NCBI GenBank assembly: GCA_937872925.1
Contig: CALMUT010000308.1
Coordinates: 1 to 44,041, forward strand
Length of the DNA stretch: 44,041 nucleotides
Source: an uncultured Myxococcales bacterium
GTDB lineage: Bacteria > Myxococcota_A > Polyangia > Polyangiales > Polyangiaceae
Direction of reading: 5' to 3'
Of this stretch, positions 32,201-40,934 are shown piece by piece. The translations under genes were made by a program, and so were the position numbers. The notes beneath the pieces are model-generated. The model made no database searches. It was not told the origin of the DNA and was given only the letters and a program-made list of their open reading frames with translations. The number at the start of each line of letters is the position of its first letter. Position 1 is the stretch's first letter.

Positions 32201-33565
32201 GTGCGTCGCGTACTTGTAGTGGATGACGAGGAAAACCTCCGGCTCGTGCTGCGCACGCTGCTGAAGCGCAACGGCTATGAGGTCGAGACGGCCGAGAGCG
32301 GGGAGGAAGCACTGGGGCTGGTCGAGACCTTCGGGCCGGACTTCGTGATCACGGACGTGCGCATGCCGAAGATGGGCGGCCTGGATCTGCTCGCCACCCT
32401 CAAGGCCAAAGGCAATGACGCCACGGTGATTGTGATGAGCGCCTACGGCAACACGGACCTAGCTATCGAAGCGCTCAAGGCCGGCGCGTATGACTACGTG
32501 CAGAAGCCATTTAAGCCCGACGAAGTCGTGCTGGCTCTGCGCAAGGCCGAAGAGCGTGAAGTGCTGCGGCGAGAGAACCGAGCGCTGCGCGAGGAGATCC
32601 GCAAGGAAAACCAATTCGAGGACATCCTGGCGAAAAGCGCCAGCATGCAAGCGATCTTCCGAACCATCGCCAAGATCGCCGACTACAAGACCACCGTGTT
32701 GGTCACCGGCGAAAGCGGAGTGGGCAAAGAACTCGTTGCGCGGGCGATCCATCATCGATCGTCCCGCAAGACCGGACCCTTCGTTCCGGTCAACTGCGGC
32801 GCGATCCCGGAGAATCTGCTCGAGAGCGAGCTCTTCGGACACAAAAAAGGCGCTTTCACCGACGCTGTGGCGGATCGCCGCGGGCTATTCGAAGAAGCCG
32901 ATGGGGGCAGCTTGTTCCTCGACGAGATCGGCGAGCTGCCTCTCTCGCTGCAGGTGAAGCTGTTGCGCGTGCTGGAGGACGAGAAGATCCGTCGCTTGGG
33001 CGACGCGCGGGACCTGCAAGTAGACGTGCGTATTGTCGCGGCGACCCATCGGGACCTGCTGGCAGAAACCAAAGCGGGTCGGTTCCGTGAGGATTTGTTC
33101 TACCGGCTCAATGTGCTGCCCATCCATGTGCCGCCGCTGCGAGAGCGTCCCGAGGACATTCCTCTCTTGGTGGACCACTTCATCACGCGCAACAACGCAC
33201 GGCTGCATACGGAGATCCGCGGGCTGGACGGAGAATGCCGGCGCTTGCTCTACGAATATGCCTGGCCGGGCAATGTGCGGGAGCTCGAAAACACCATCGA
33301 ACGCGCCATGGTGCTCTCCGAAGGGCAGCAGCTGACGGCGACGGACCTGCCGGAGCGGATCCGGGAAGCGCGCGACCCAGTCCAGTTGCAGCTATCGAGC
33401 GGGGAGCTGTCCGTGAAGAAGACCATGCGCGTGATCGAGGAAATCCTGATCCGGCGGGCGCTGCAGAAGACCAAGGGAAACCGCACGCGGGCAGCGGAAG
33501 TGCTTGAGATCAGCCACCGCGCCCTCTTGTATAAGATCAAGGACTATCAAATCACCGACCTATGA
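32201..33565 (+). CDS. NtrC-family sigma-54-dependent response regulator
   Basis: 454 residues from a GTG at 32201. Receiver domain (1-120) with acidic pocket DDE and phospho-acceptor D52 (ITDVRMP), Thr/Ser MSAYG switch and Lys in QKPF; AAA+ domain (about 140-375) with Walker A GESGVGKE, Walker B LFLDEIG and arginine finger region FREDLFYRLNV; Fis-type helix-turn-helix at the C-terminus (TRAAEVLEISHRALLYKIKDY). The sigma-54 contact loop is GAFTDA (217-222) instead of canonical GAFTGA; such variants occur, but sigma-54 activation should not be assumed. No histidine kinase gene is adjacent, so it is an orphan regulator. Confidence 0.94.
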   Translation: MRRVLVVDDEENLRLVLRTLLKRNGYEVETAESGEEALGLVETFGPDFVITDVRMPKMGGLDLLATLKAKGNDATVIVMSAYGNTDLAIEALKAGAYDYVQKPFKPDEVVLALRKAEEREVLRRENRALREEIRKENQFEDILAKSASMQAIFRTIAKIADYKTTVLVTGESGVGKELVARAIHHRSSRKTGPFVPVNCGAIPENLLESELFGHKKGAFTDAVADRRGLFEEADGGSLFLDEIGELPLSLQVKLLRVLEDEKIRRLGDARDLQVDVRIVAATHRDLLAETKAGRFREDLFYRLNVLPIHVPPLRERPEDIPLLVDHFITRNNARLHTEIRGLDGECRRLLYEYAWPGNVRELENTIERAMVLSEGQQLTATDLPERIREARDPVQLQLSSGELSVKKTMRVIEEILIRRALQKTKGNRTRAAEVLEISHRALLYKIKDYQITDL

Positions 33566-33584
33566 GCCGGGTCTGAGTCTGGGC

Positions 33585-33603
33585 CACGCGCAAATTGCGC
33601 GTG
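33585..33603. promoter_or_regulatory. Perfect 19-bp palindrome after the NtrC-type gene
   Basis: CACGCGCAA (33585-33593) and TTGCGCGTG (33595-33603) are exact inverted repeats around one A. It lies 20 bp after the regulator's stop and 50 bp before the lipoprotein ATG. It could be an operator for the lipoprotein gene. As a hairpin it lacks a usable loop and a T-run, so a terminator is less likely. Confidence 0.45.
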
Positions 33604-33652
33604 CCGGAGTGGATGGTCGCCATCGGGCAGATCGTGAATTAGGATAGGGCCC

Positions 33653-34153
33653 ATGAAAAAGTTCGTGTTTTCTCTGGTCCTGCTCGCCTGGGGTTGCGGC
33701 CCTTCGTATGGCGGACAGGGGGTCAAGACGCCCGAGGAGCTCGTAGCCGAGCAAGAAGCGCTAGCTGCCGAAGACGAAAAGCGCGGCAACAACGACTACG
33801 ACACCGGACCGGATACCGAGACGGATCTGGAAAAGAAGAAGCAGTTCGACAAGAAGCAAGCCGAGCTGGAACTCAAGCGAGCCGCCCGCTCCGGCGAGAC
33901 CTGCGCCGGGGTCGTCAACGAAGACGGGCCGAGCGGCAAGGCAAGCGTGACGTTGGTGTTCGCGAACGACGGCCATGTGAAGGAATCGACGATCGGCGCG
34001 CCATTCACGGACACGGCGATCGGCAAGTGCGTTCTGAACGCCATGAAAGCAGTCATCGTTCCCTCATTCGTTGGTGCCGAAGAGACCATCGAGTGGGAAG
34101 TCGACGTCAAAGCAAAAGAAGAAGAGAAGAAGGACGAGAAGAAGAAGAAGTGA
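33653..34153 (+). CDS. Lipoprotein with TonB-like (AgmX/PglI-type) C-terminal domain
   Basis: 166 residues. Short signal peptide with lipobox LAWGC (Cys15), a charged linker rich in Glu, Lys and Asp (about 30-80), then a domain of about 75 residues (SGKASVTLVFANDGHVKES...AIGKCVLNAMKAVIVPSF) that has the beta-alpha-beta order of the TonB-like C-terminal domain found in myxobacterial AgmX/PglI motility proteins. The extreme C-terminus is a Lys/Glu run. It may act in envelope or gliding complexes, but no motility gene is adjacent. AGGATAGGG precedes the ATG. It ends 5 bp from the convergent FecR-like gene. Confidence 0.75.
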   Translation: MKKFVFSLVLLAWGCGPSYGGQGVKTPEELVAEQEALAAEDEKRGNNDYDTGPDTETDLEKKKQFDKKQAELELKRAARSGETCAGVVNEDGPSGKASVTLVFANDGHVKESTIGAPFTDTAIGKCVLNAMKAVIVPSFVGAEETIEWEVDVKAKEEEKKDEKKKK

Positions 34154-34158
34154 GCGCC

Positions 34159-35526
34159 CTAGCGCCGCCTGCGCCGCGGCTTCTCTTCTCGGACGATCTC
34201 CACTGAGCTGCGTCCAAGCTCCACGTCCCATTGATCCCGTACCTCGACCCGTAGCACCCAGGGTCCTGGGCCGGAGTGCGGTTTGACGCTGAGAATGTAG
34301 CTGTCGCCGTGCGCTTGCACGTCCGCTTCGATCACCTCCACCCCCAGCATGACGCGGAAAGTGGGGGCGATGCCCGCAAGCGCCCGGGTATCCTGGGCGC
34401 GGAGGCGCACCCGCGCGCGCACCGTGTGTCGGGGCCATTCGGGGTTCTTCGGCGCGAAGTCAACGTGGGCGCGCACGCCCCTGGGGGCAATGTCTGCGCG
34501 TGCGACGGATACGGTTCCCGGCAGCTTGAAGAACACCGAAGTGCCGCGCTCGTCCTTCAATGTGACCGCGCCTTGGCTGCGTAGAAACCTACCATCGCGA
34601 CCCGTGGCGACGTCCAAGCCGTCTACCGGCGCAAACAGCACGGTTTGGCCGGCGCCGATCCGAATCGCCCCCTGATCGTCCCGATAGCCTCCCTCCGGCA
34701 GTTGCGCACCGACCACGGTGACGCGCGTTGGGGTGGCGGCTTGCCCGGGCAACCCGCTCTGCTCGACCGCCCGCACATGTACTTCGTAGTGACCAGGTGT
34801 GAGCGGGCCCAGGGGCGCGGTCAGCTGCGTCTGAGTGCTGGAACGGCGCAGGGGATGCTCCAAGCCGCGGCCGCGGACCTCGACTAGGTAGCGGCTTGCG
34901 CCAGGAACGGACTGCCAGCTCAGTGCGGCGAGGCTGGCACTTCCGTCGTGTGCCATGAGTACCTGATTGGGCAAGGCGACCCGTGGTGCCGCAAGTAGGC
35001 CACGGGTCGTCGCGCCTTGTTCCGGAGAGAGTTCGAGCGCCTGCGAACTCGCGAGTTTCCGATACGCTCCGCGGGTGGTTGCGGTGAGCACGTCGCCCCC
35101 GAGGGAGGCAACGGCGGAATGCCCGCCGCCGGCCGCGAAGGCCATGCTCCCGCGCTTGACGATTGCGTTCAGCTTTCCGGACGCGGAGACGAGCACGGCA
35201 CTTTTTCCCTCGCCGACATCGGCGTGCACCACGCCACTGAGTAACATCACGGTGTACGTCGGGGTGCGCTTCGGGGGTTCGAGGACGAGGGCTTGGGGTT
35301 TTCCGAAGACCCGCAGCTCGGCACCTGCCGCTGCCATGATGCGTCCGCCTTTCGGTAGCGACCACGTGGCCCCATCGGCGCCAGCATGGAATACCCCGCT
35401 GGTGTTTTCGCCGCCCCCGTGAACGAGCTTGGGCTTGGTGCTGCGCTCCGCGGCGTCACCTGCGCGCCCCAGCCCAAGAGAGGCCACGACCAATAGAATC
35501 AGCGCGAGGGGATGGCGAAATCGCAT
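34159..35526 (-). CDS. Exported FecR-like protein with fibronectin-type segment
   Basis: 455 residues with AGGTGG before the ATG. Signal peptide (residues 1-25, cut near GDAAE). Residues about 45-180 look like a FecR-type beta solenoid (LPKGGRIMAAAGAELRVFG, LLSGVVHADVGEG, SGKLNAIVKRGS...VTATTRGAYRKLASSQALELSPE). Residues about 195-275 resemble a fibronectin type III-like module (LSWQSVPGASRYLVEVRG ... PGHYEVHVRAVEQSG). The last part (about 280-455) is beta-rich, of unknown fold, ending in a basic tail RRRRR. No FecI-type sigma factor is nearby, so a role in iron signalling is not implied. Function unknown; periplasmic location expected. Confidence 0.7.
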   Translation of the reverse strand: MRFRHPLALILLVVASLGLGRAGDAAERSTKPKLVHGGGENTSGVFHAGADGATWSLPKGGRIMAAAGAELRVFGKPQALVLEPPKRTPTYTVMLLSGVVHADVGEGKSAVLVSASGKLNAIVKRGSMAFAAGGGHSAVASLGGDVLTATTRGAYRKLASSQALELSPEQGATTRGLLAAPRVALPNQVLMAHDGSASLAALSWQSVPGASRYLVEVRGRGLEHPLRRSSTQTQLTAPLGPLTPGHYEVHVRAVEQSGLPGQAATPTRVTVVGAQLPEGGYRDDQGAIRIGAGQTVLFAPVDGLDVATGRDGRFLRSQGAVTLKDERGTSVFFKLPGTVSVARADIAPRGVRAHVDFAPKNPEWPRHTVRARVRLRAQDTRALAGIAPTFRVMLGVEVIEADVQAHGDSYILSVKPHSGPGPWVLRVEVRDQWDVELGRSSVEIVREEKPRRRRR

Positions 35527-35650
35527 GCATCCACCTGAACGGCCGTATCCGTCTGGCCTTGAGGCCCAGCGAGGGCAGATCCGCTCAAATCTTCGAATGT
35601 CGCCAGGCGTCTAACAAAAGCGCCCGCTTTGGCATTAAGTGAATGTAGCG

Positions 35651-37372
35651 ATGCTTCCCTGCCCCGCCTGTCAGCAAGAAAATCCGGAAAACGCCCGGTT
35701 TTGCCAGGGTTGTGGCGCGCCCTTGCCGGATCTGAGTGTCGATCCCGGCGGGCTGGTGGGCAAAGTGCTCAGCGGACGATACCGGGTCACCCGAGTCATC
35801 GCAGAAGGCGGCATGGGGGTTGTCTACGAAGCCGAGCAGAAGATGGGCGACAACGTCCGCAAGCTCGCCGTAAAGGCGCTCTTGCCAGCCCTGAGCCAGG
35901 ACCCGAGCATCGTAAAGCGCTTTCATCGTGAGTCCGGTCTGGTCGCCCAACTGGAGCACCCCAACACCATTCGGCTCTACGACTTTGGCACCACGCCTGA
36001 CGGCCGGCTCTACATCGCGATGGAGCTGGTCGAGGGGCGGCCGCTGACCAACGACATTGAAGCAGGGCCCATCCCCATGGATCGCGCGCTGCGGATCCTC
36101 AAACAGATCTGTGGGGCCTTGGCCGAGGCCCACCACTTGGGCATCGTGCACCGAGACCTGAAGCCCGACAACGTCATCCTGACGGATCGTGCCGGCGAGC
36201 AGGACTTCGTGAAGCTGCTCGATTTCGGCATCGCCAAGCGCACCGGGGACGTCGGAGACCATCGAACCAAGATCACTCAAGCGGGCATGGTGCTCGGCAC
36301 TCCGCCGTATATGAGCCCGGAACAGCTCGCGGGCGAAGAAGTGGACGCGCGCAGCGACGTGTATTCGCTCGGCGTGCTGGCATACGAAATCGTCACGGGG
36401 CGGCTGCCCTTTGAGGCGGATTCACCCTGGGAGTGGGCGAGCAAGCACATGACCGCGGCGCCCCTGCCTCCCAGGACGGTGACGGATGCCCCGATCCCGG
36501 AGCGCGTCGAAGCCGCCATCCTGCACGCCCTGGCGAAGCGGCGAGAAGACCGCCCGCAGGATGTTTTGTCGTTCCTGGCTGAGTTGAGTGGCGCCGTGCA
36601 GCGCATCTCTGCGCCCAAAACCCAAATGGCGCCGGTGCTCGCTCCGATCCGCACCGAGTCGGCGGTTGCGGCGCCGTTGCCGCCGCCAGCCCCCCGCGCC
36701 TCCCGTTTGGGCTGGGTGCTGGCCAGCTTTGGGGTGTTGATCGGCGCCGGGCTGAGCGGATTTGCCTACTATCAGCTGCGGGAACCCCCCCCGGAGCCCG
36801 TGGCGCTGCTGCCCAGCGCTGAGCCTCCCGCTGCGCAGATCGCGCCCATCGTGGAAGGGGCGGAAACGTTGGAATCGGCGCCGGCGGTCCAACCACCGCA
36901 GCCGAACCAGAGCAAGGCGCCGCCCGCGAAGCCGCCGCAGACCGGCCCCAAGCCACCCGCGGTCACATCGCCCCCGGCGTTGCCTCCAACCGCAGTGCCC
37001 CCGCCGGTCACGACTTCGCCCCCGGTCGCTCCACCCCCGGCAACCTCGCCGCCGGTGCTCCCCCCGCCCCCGGTGACGCCGCCAACGCCGGTTGGGCCCC
37101 AGGGCGACGAAGCGTGCGCTCAAGCGCAAGCGGCCGCACGCAGCGGCAACATCGAGGGCGCCGCGTCGCTCTATCACCGCTGCCAATCGACGGGCGGGAG
37201 CGCTAACGCCCTCACCGGGGCCCGGCGCCGGATCCGAGACGCGGCTCCCAAAGAAGTCCGGCGTCGCGCATTCCTGGGCGACTGTGCCGGCGCCAAACGC
37301 GCGGCGAACGCTGCGTCTAGCGTTGGTGAGGGAGGCGGCCAGAGCGCGCTCGCCGGGACGTCCTGCGCGTAG
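35651..37372 (+). CDS. Zinc-ribbon Ser/Thr protein kinase with membrane anchor and Pro-rich tail
   Basis: 573 residues; the ATG at 35651 places the zinc ribbon at the N-terminus (C4, C7, C18, C21), with a GTG at 35639 as alternative. Kinase domain about 40-310: IAEGGMGVVYEA, catalytic Lys K75, HRDLKPDN with D169, DFG at D191, GTPPYMSPEQ and SDVYSLG. All catalytic residues are present, so it should be active. One membrane helix follows (about 351-375), then about 100 residues of Pro/Ala-rich linker, presumably outside the inner membrane, and a small C-terminal Cys-containing helical domain (DEACAQAQAAARSGN...) resembling a TPR pair. Such receptor-like kinases are plentiful in myxobacteria. Divergent from the FecR-like gene; target unknown. 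Confidence 0.92.
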   Translation: MLPCPACQQENPENARFCQGCGAPLPDLSVDPGGLVGKVLSGRYRVTRVIAEGGMGVVYEAEQKMGDNVRKLAVKALLPALSQDPSIVKRFHRESGLVAQLEHPNTIRLYDFGTTPDGRLYIAMELVEGRPLTNDIEAGPIPMDRALRILKQICGALAEAHHLGIVHRDLKPDNVILTDRAGEQDFVKLLDFGIAKRTGDVGDHRTKITQAGMVLGTPPYMSPEQLAGEEVDARSDVYSLGVLAYEIVTGRLPFEADSPWEWASKHMTAAPLPPRTVTDAPIPERVEAAILHALAKRREDRPQDVLSFLAELSGAVQRISAPKTQMAPVLAPIRTESAVAAPLPPPAPRASRLGWVLASFGVLIGAGLSGFAYYQLREPPPEPVALLPSAEPPAAQIAPIVEGAETLESAPAVQPPQPNQSKAPPAKPPQTGPKPPAVTSPPALPPTAVPPPVTTSPPVAPPPATSPPVLPPPPVTPPTPVGPQGDEACAQAQAAARSGNIEGAASLYHRCQSTGGSANALTGARRRIRDAAPKEVRRRAFLGDCAGAKRAANAASSVGEGGGQSALAGTSCA

Positions 37373-37390
37373 CGCGCACGCGCGACCGGC

Positions 37391-37591
37391 TCAGAGAAAC
37401 CAGACGCCGACGACCAGGAGCACCGAAGCCATGGCCACGGATGCCATGGCGGCCATCTCCCATGGTCCCGTGCGGGGATCTGAAAAGCGCAGCTCGATGG
37501 AGGCAAAACGACTGGCTTCGCGATGGCGTTGCCCGGAGAGGGCCAGATTCGCTTCGCGCAGCGCGGTGTCTGGAGTCTGGAATTCTTCCAT
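37391..37591 (-). CDS. Small tail-anchored membrane protein
   Basis: 66 residues: a polar, charged N-terminal 43 residues (MEEFQTPDTALREANL...) and a single hydrophobic helix at the very C-terminus (MAAMASVAMASVLLVVGVWFL). This is the layout of a tail-anchored protein facing the cytoplasm. It lies tail-to-tail with the kinase gene, 18 bp away. An inverted repeat with 8-bp arms sits 16-46 bp upstream of its start. No family recognised; ribosome site weak, so it could be a chance frame, though its amino-acid make-up looks natural. Confidence 0.5.
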   Translation of the reverse strand: MEEFQTPDTALREANLALSGQRHREASRFASIELRFSDPRTGPWEMAAMASVAMASVLLVVGVWFL

Positions 37592-37606
37592 GCGTCGCCC
37601 TGTTTT

Positions 37607-37637
37607 CCATGGACGGCCCGTCGTGGGAAGTCCATGG
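37607..37637. promoter_or_regulatory. Inverted repeat upstream of the small membrane protein
   Basis: CCATGGAC (37607-37614) and GTCCATGG (37630-37637) are exact inverted repeats separated by 15 bases. They lie just upstream of the minus-strand start at 37591, where an operator or a 5' hairpin would be expected. Confidence 0.4.
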
Positions 37638-37688
37638 CCGGCGCCAGGCTGTTAGCCTAGTTATTTCCATTGTTTATGGATCGACGGG

Positions 37689-37704
37689 GACCCCGGCCGG
37701 GGTC
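37689..37704 (-). terminator. 16-bp GC palindrome after the GspE-N/HEAT gene, possible terminator
   Basis: GACCCCGGCCGGGGTC is a perfect palindrome 26 bp downstream of the minus-strand stop at 37730-37732. A strong GC hairpin could form after opening the centre, but there is no T-run, so factor-independent termination is doubtful. Confidence 0.3.
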
Positions 37705-37729
37705 GAATGGACCCCCAATGGGAGCGGCC

Positions 37730-40700
37730 TCAGTAGAAGCGCGCTTTGCCCTTTTCGCCCCACCAGTCGGTGTACTTGCGCTGCACCCGGGCGCGTTCCT
37801 TTTTGGGAAGGTCTTCGTAGTACCCGAAATACTCTTTGGTGATCGATTTCAGCTCTTCGCCCGCCGCGCGACGTACGTCGGCGTCTTCGTGCATCAGCGA
37901 CGCGATCAGCCACTCCACTCGGTGCTCGGCTGAGTGTTTCGCCCACCACACGCTCCAGGCCTTAGGGTCCCGCCCGAACTGCTGGCGCGCCAGCGTTGCC
38001 AGGGCCCACGCTGCGGATTTGGCGAGGGACACGGAGTCGTCCGTGAGCAGGGGGATGAGTCGCGGGACAGCGCGGCCGTCGCGGATTTCCGCTAGTGCCT
38101 CGATGGCCGCTTCGCGGGTTTCTTGGGATTGCTCGGGATCCGCTGCCAGAGTCGCTAGCCCGTCCCGCAGAGCCGTTCGCGCGTCCAGGTCGCTCTGCAG
38201 CAGGCGACCCGCGGCAACCGCGGCTTTTCGGACCTCCGCATCTTGGTCGGCAGCGCGTCGCACGATGGCCCGTGCGCCGTCGCAAGTTGGGATTTCGCCC
38301 AACAGCCACGTCGCCCAGCGCCGCGTCTTGGGATCACCGTCGGCGGTGCGGACGATCAGAAACTGCGACGCCGGCTCTCCAATCCGCAGCAGCGTGCGCA
38401 GAATCGGCCCGCAGTCTGAGGCGCGGCTCGCGCTGTCCGCAAAACGATGGGCCATTTCCCCGTGGATTGGGCCGGGGAAGCGTGCCACCAGCACCAATAC
38501 CGCGGCCTCGCCCATGTCCACGAGTCGGTCGGCGGCCGCTTCGTCGCCGCCTTCGAGGCGATCCACTAGGTGCTGGCAGTCCGCCTCGAGGTCGATGATG
38601 ACCGAGGGCAGACGGATCCCGGGTGAGCTGTGCCTCGGGCGAGGACGGACCGGACCGTATGCGACCTTTCGAGATGAGGGCGCCAGGGGCACTTCACGGG
38701 AATCGATCTGCATCGTGACCGCTGAGTCCGAGTCGGCGCGTTTGTACTCGCGCGCCAGTTCTTCCTGATCGACCTCGTACTCCTCGACCAACTCAAGACG
38801 TGGCGCGCTGTTGGAGCGCGGGGGCGGCGGGGGGAGCGCCTCGCCGCGGCCGAAGGCGCGCGCGACGTCCGGCGGCACTCGCGGCGTCTCGTCGTCGTCC
38901 GTGCTGGGTCGAACCGGGGCGTCCCACTCGGATTCTGACGGCAGCTCCGCGGAGGCGGGCGGCGACGAAGCCGGTCGGCGCGTCAGTTGGAACGGCCGGG
39001 CCTCGGGCTCGGCAGCCGGAGTGCCATGGGGCGGCGTGTTGTGACTCGCGCCCACCCGCAGCATGGCGCGGCTAGGAATGGATCGGTTTCTGGATTTGGC
39101 TTTCGGAGCCTCTACTGCGGTGCTCGGTGGCTCATCTGACTTCCTCGCCCCAGGAGTTGCAGCAACCGTGACGGGCGCGGGATCCGCCGGGGGGAAGCCC
39201 AGTGCCGCAGCGGGCGTAGCCGCGACGGTTTCTGGAACGGTTTCCGGCGTGTCCGCAGGGGGTCGGGGCTTCGGTGCGTCGGAGCGCAAGGCATGGGGGG
39301 AGGCGTGATTGGTTGTGGGCGGGGAATCGCTCTGGCGCCGTGCCTGCGGGGAGGCTTCATCCGTGCTCGGCGCGGAGCTCACGGCCGCGTCGTCAAGCAT
39401 GCGCGCCAGGGCGTCGCGACGTTGCTCCGGGCTGGGCAACGCATGCCGGTGGCGTGCAGGCGGCATGGCGGGTGTGGGCATCATCGACGTGCCGTCGACT
39501 TCGCCGCGGGCGCGCCGCTTGCGCAGCATGATGACGCGTTCAAGGCCCGTGGCTACCAGCGGCGCAAAGGCGAGGACGTCACCGATGTCGTTCAAACTCA
39601 CGTCGGCTTCGCCGTGGTCTCCGTACAAGAGCAGCACGCAACGCCCCCGCACCACGATCGGAACGATGGCAACCATGGCGCCGGCGCGTCGCTGCAGGTC
39701 CTTTGTCAGTCCGGCGTCCAAACCCTCACGCTCCAGACGCGACACTTGCCACGTGCCCGAGTCTCGGGCCTTGCTCAATACGCTTGGCAGATCGAGGGGA
39801 ACGCCAATAGTCCGTACGCGCGCGCGGTCTGCGCCCTGGCCGTCCGCGTCTCGTCCTTCGGCGATGTCCGAGTGCACCGCGAACAGCGCCGAATACTCGA
39901 AGAACTGTGAAGAAAAGTCGAAGAACGCGCCGAGTACGTCGTCGCGGCTCTCCGCTTCCATCAGATCCGCTTCCGCCATCGCTGCGGTGTACGGCCCGCG
40001 ATGGCGTTTGCGACCACGCGCCCGGGGAGGACCGCGCTTCGCGGCAGCCAGATCCGGTGCGGGTGCGGCCGGCGGGAGCTCCGTTGCCCCGCGTGTGTCC
40101 ACGGGTGGCACGGCAGCTCCGGGGGGTCGCCTTCGGGGCGAGATGAGGGTGCGCAGCCCGTCGCTATTGCTGGGGCGCGGCATCTCCACAGGGGGTGAGC
40201 TGCGCTCGACGGGCGCCCCGTCGCCCGCACCTCTGGGGGTGATGAGGGTGGATGGGTACGCCATCGGCGGCACGCTGGCCGGTCGCGGCAGCGGTGGCAT
40301 GGACTGCGCCATGCGAGACGCCGCGGGTATGGAGCTGGGGCTTGGATCTGGGCGTCCTTCAAGTTTCGCGATCAGCCGCAAGGTGCGCCGATCCATGGGC
40401 AAGTCGTAGTCACGGGCCACGGCTTGGCGGATGCGCACCAAGGGCGCCGCGCGCTGGGCCAGCTGTGCGCCTAAGGAGAACGTGAGGTCCTGCTCGATTT
40501 CCGCGCTGAGAGGCTCGCTCACGGCAATCACGAGTTCCCCGTCCCGTTCTCCCAAGGGGTAGAAGCCGTGCCGCAACGCCAGATCCCCAGGCACGATCTG
40601 CAGGGTGGTGTCCGACGCGCGGGGCAACTCTCCCAGTGGCGCGGGTAAGAGCTCGTGGCTCTCCGCCAGTAGCGTGGTGAGTGCGCTTTCGCTGACGGCA

Positions 40701-40822
40701 GCAAGCTCAAGCAGATTCGTCGCAAGATCGCCGCCGTAGAGGACCTGGCGTGCCAGTGCCTCCTCGACGTCGCGCATGCTGGCGACGTTCCGTTTGACGA
40801 TGCTCGAGCTCAGTGTGGGCAT
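37730..40822 (-). CDS. GspE-N/GAF-like/HEAT-repeat signalling protein
   Basis: 1030 residues from the ATG at 40822; a GTG at 40882 would add 20 unconserved residues. N-terminal part (about 1-145) resembles the type II/IV secretion ATPase N-domain (MshEN; LLELAAVSESALTTLLAE ... VPGDLALRHGFYPLGERDGELVIAVSEPL), which can bind c-di-GMP in other proteins. About 290-440 looks like a GAF-type sensor (AFFDFSSQFFEYSALFAVH ... IVPIVVRGRCVLLLYGDHG). A Pro/Ala-rich linker of roughly 250 residues follows, then C-terminal HEAT-like repeats (about 740-1030; EVRKAAVAAGRLL, QETREAAIEALAEI, SLAKSAAWALATLA, DVRRAAGEEL). There is no ATPase domain, so it is not a secretion motor. Probably a scaffold that answers a nucleotide signal. 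Transcribed alone as far as can be seen. Confidence 0.72.
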   Translation of the reverse strand: MPTLSSSIVKRNVASMRDVEEALARQVLYGGDLATNLLELAAVSESALTTLLAESHELLPAPLGELPRASDTTLQIVPGDLALRHGFYPLGERDGELVIAVSEPLSAEIEQDLTFSLGAQLAQRAAPLVRIRQAVARDYDLPMDRRTLRLIAKLEGRPDPSPSSIPAASRMAQSMPPLPRPASVPPMAYPSTLITPRGAGDGAPVERSSPPVEMPRPSNSDGLRTLISPRRRPPGAAVPPVDTRGATELPPAAPAPDLAAAKRGPPRARGRKRHRGPYTAAMAEADLMEAESRDDVLGAFFDFSSQFFEYSALFAVHSDIAEGRDADGQGADRARVRTIGVPLDLPSVLSKARDSGTWQVSRLEREGLDAGLTKDLQRRAGAMVAIVPIVVRGRCVLLLYGDHGEADVSLNDIGDVLAFAPLVATGLERVIMLRKRRARGEVDGTSMMPTPAMPPARHRHALPSPEQRRDALARMLDDAAVSSAPSTDEASPQARRQSDSPPTTNHASPHALRSDAPKPRPPADTPETVPETVAATPAAALGFPPADPAPVTVAATPGARKSDEPPSTAVEAPKAKSRNRSIPSRAMLRVGASHNTPPHGTPAAEPEARPFQLTRRPASSPPASAELPSESEWDAPVRPSTDDDETPRVPPDVARAFGRGEALPPPPPRSNSAPRLELVEEYEVDQEELAREYKRADSDSAVTMQIDSREVPLAPSSRKVAYGPVRPRPRHSSPGIRLPSVIIDLEADCQHLVDRLEGGDEAAADRLVDMGEAAVLVLVARFPGPIHGEMAHRFADSASRASDCGPILRTLLRIGEPASQFLIVRTADGDPKTRRWATWLLGEIPTCDGARAIVRRAADQDAEVRKAAVAAGRLLQSDLDARTALRDGLATLAADPEQSQETREAAIEALAEIRDGRAVPRLIPLLTDDSVSLAKSAAWALATLARQQFGRDPKAWSVWWAKHSAEHRVEWLIASLMHEDADVRRAAGEELKSITKEYFGYYEDLPKKERARVQRKYTDWWGEKGKARFY

Positions 40823-40934
40823 TGTCCGGTCGCCGAAAGGACCCCTGGCCCCCGCCGGCACGGGAATTGTCCTTTCGCGCACCGGGATGTCAACGAAAGT
40901 CGGGTTTTGGGCTCGAGTTGTGGGGGAATGGCGC

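Noticed and set aside
33581..33598. Possible sigma-54 promoter near the palindrome
   Set aside because: The GG and GC elements are not separated by the required 10 bases.
39309..40409. 366-codon plus-strand reading
   Set aside because: Antisense to the GspE-N/HEAT gene, Arg/Ser-rich, no motif.
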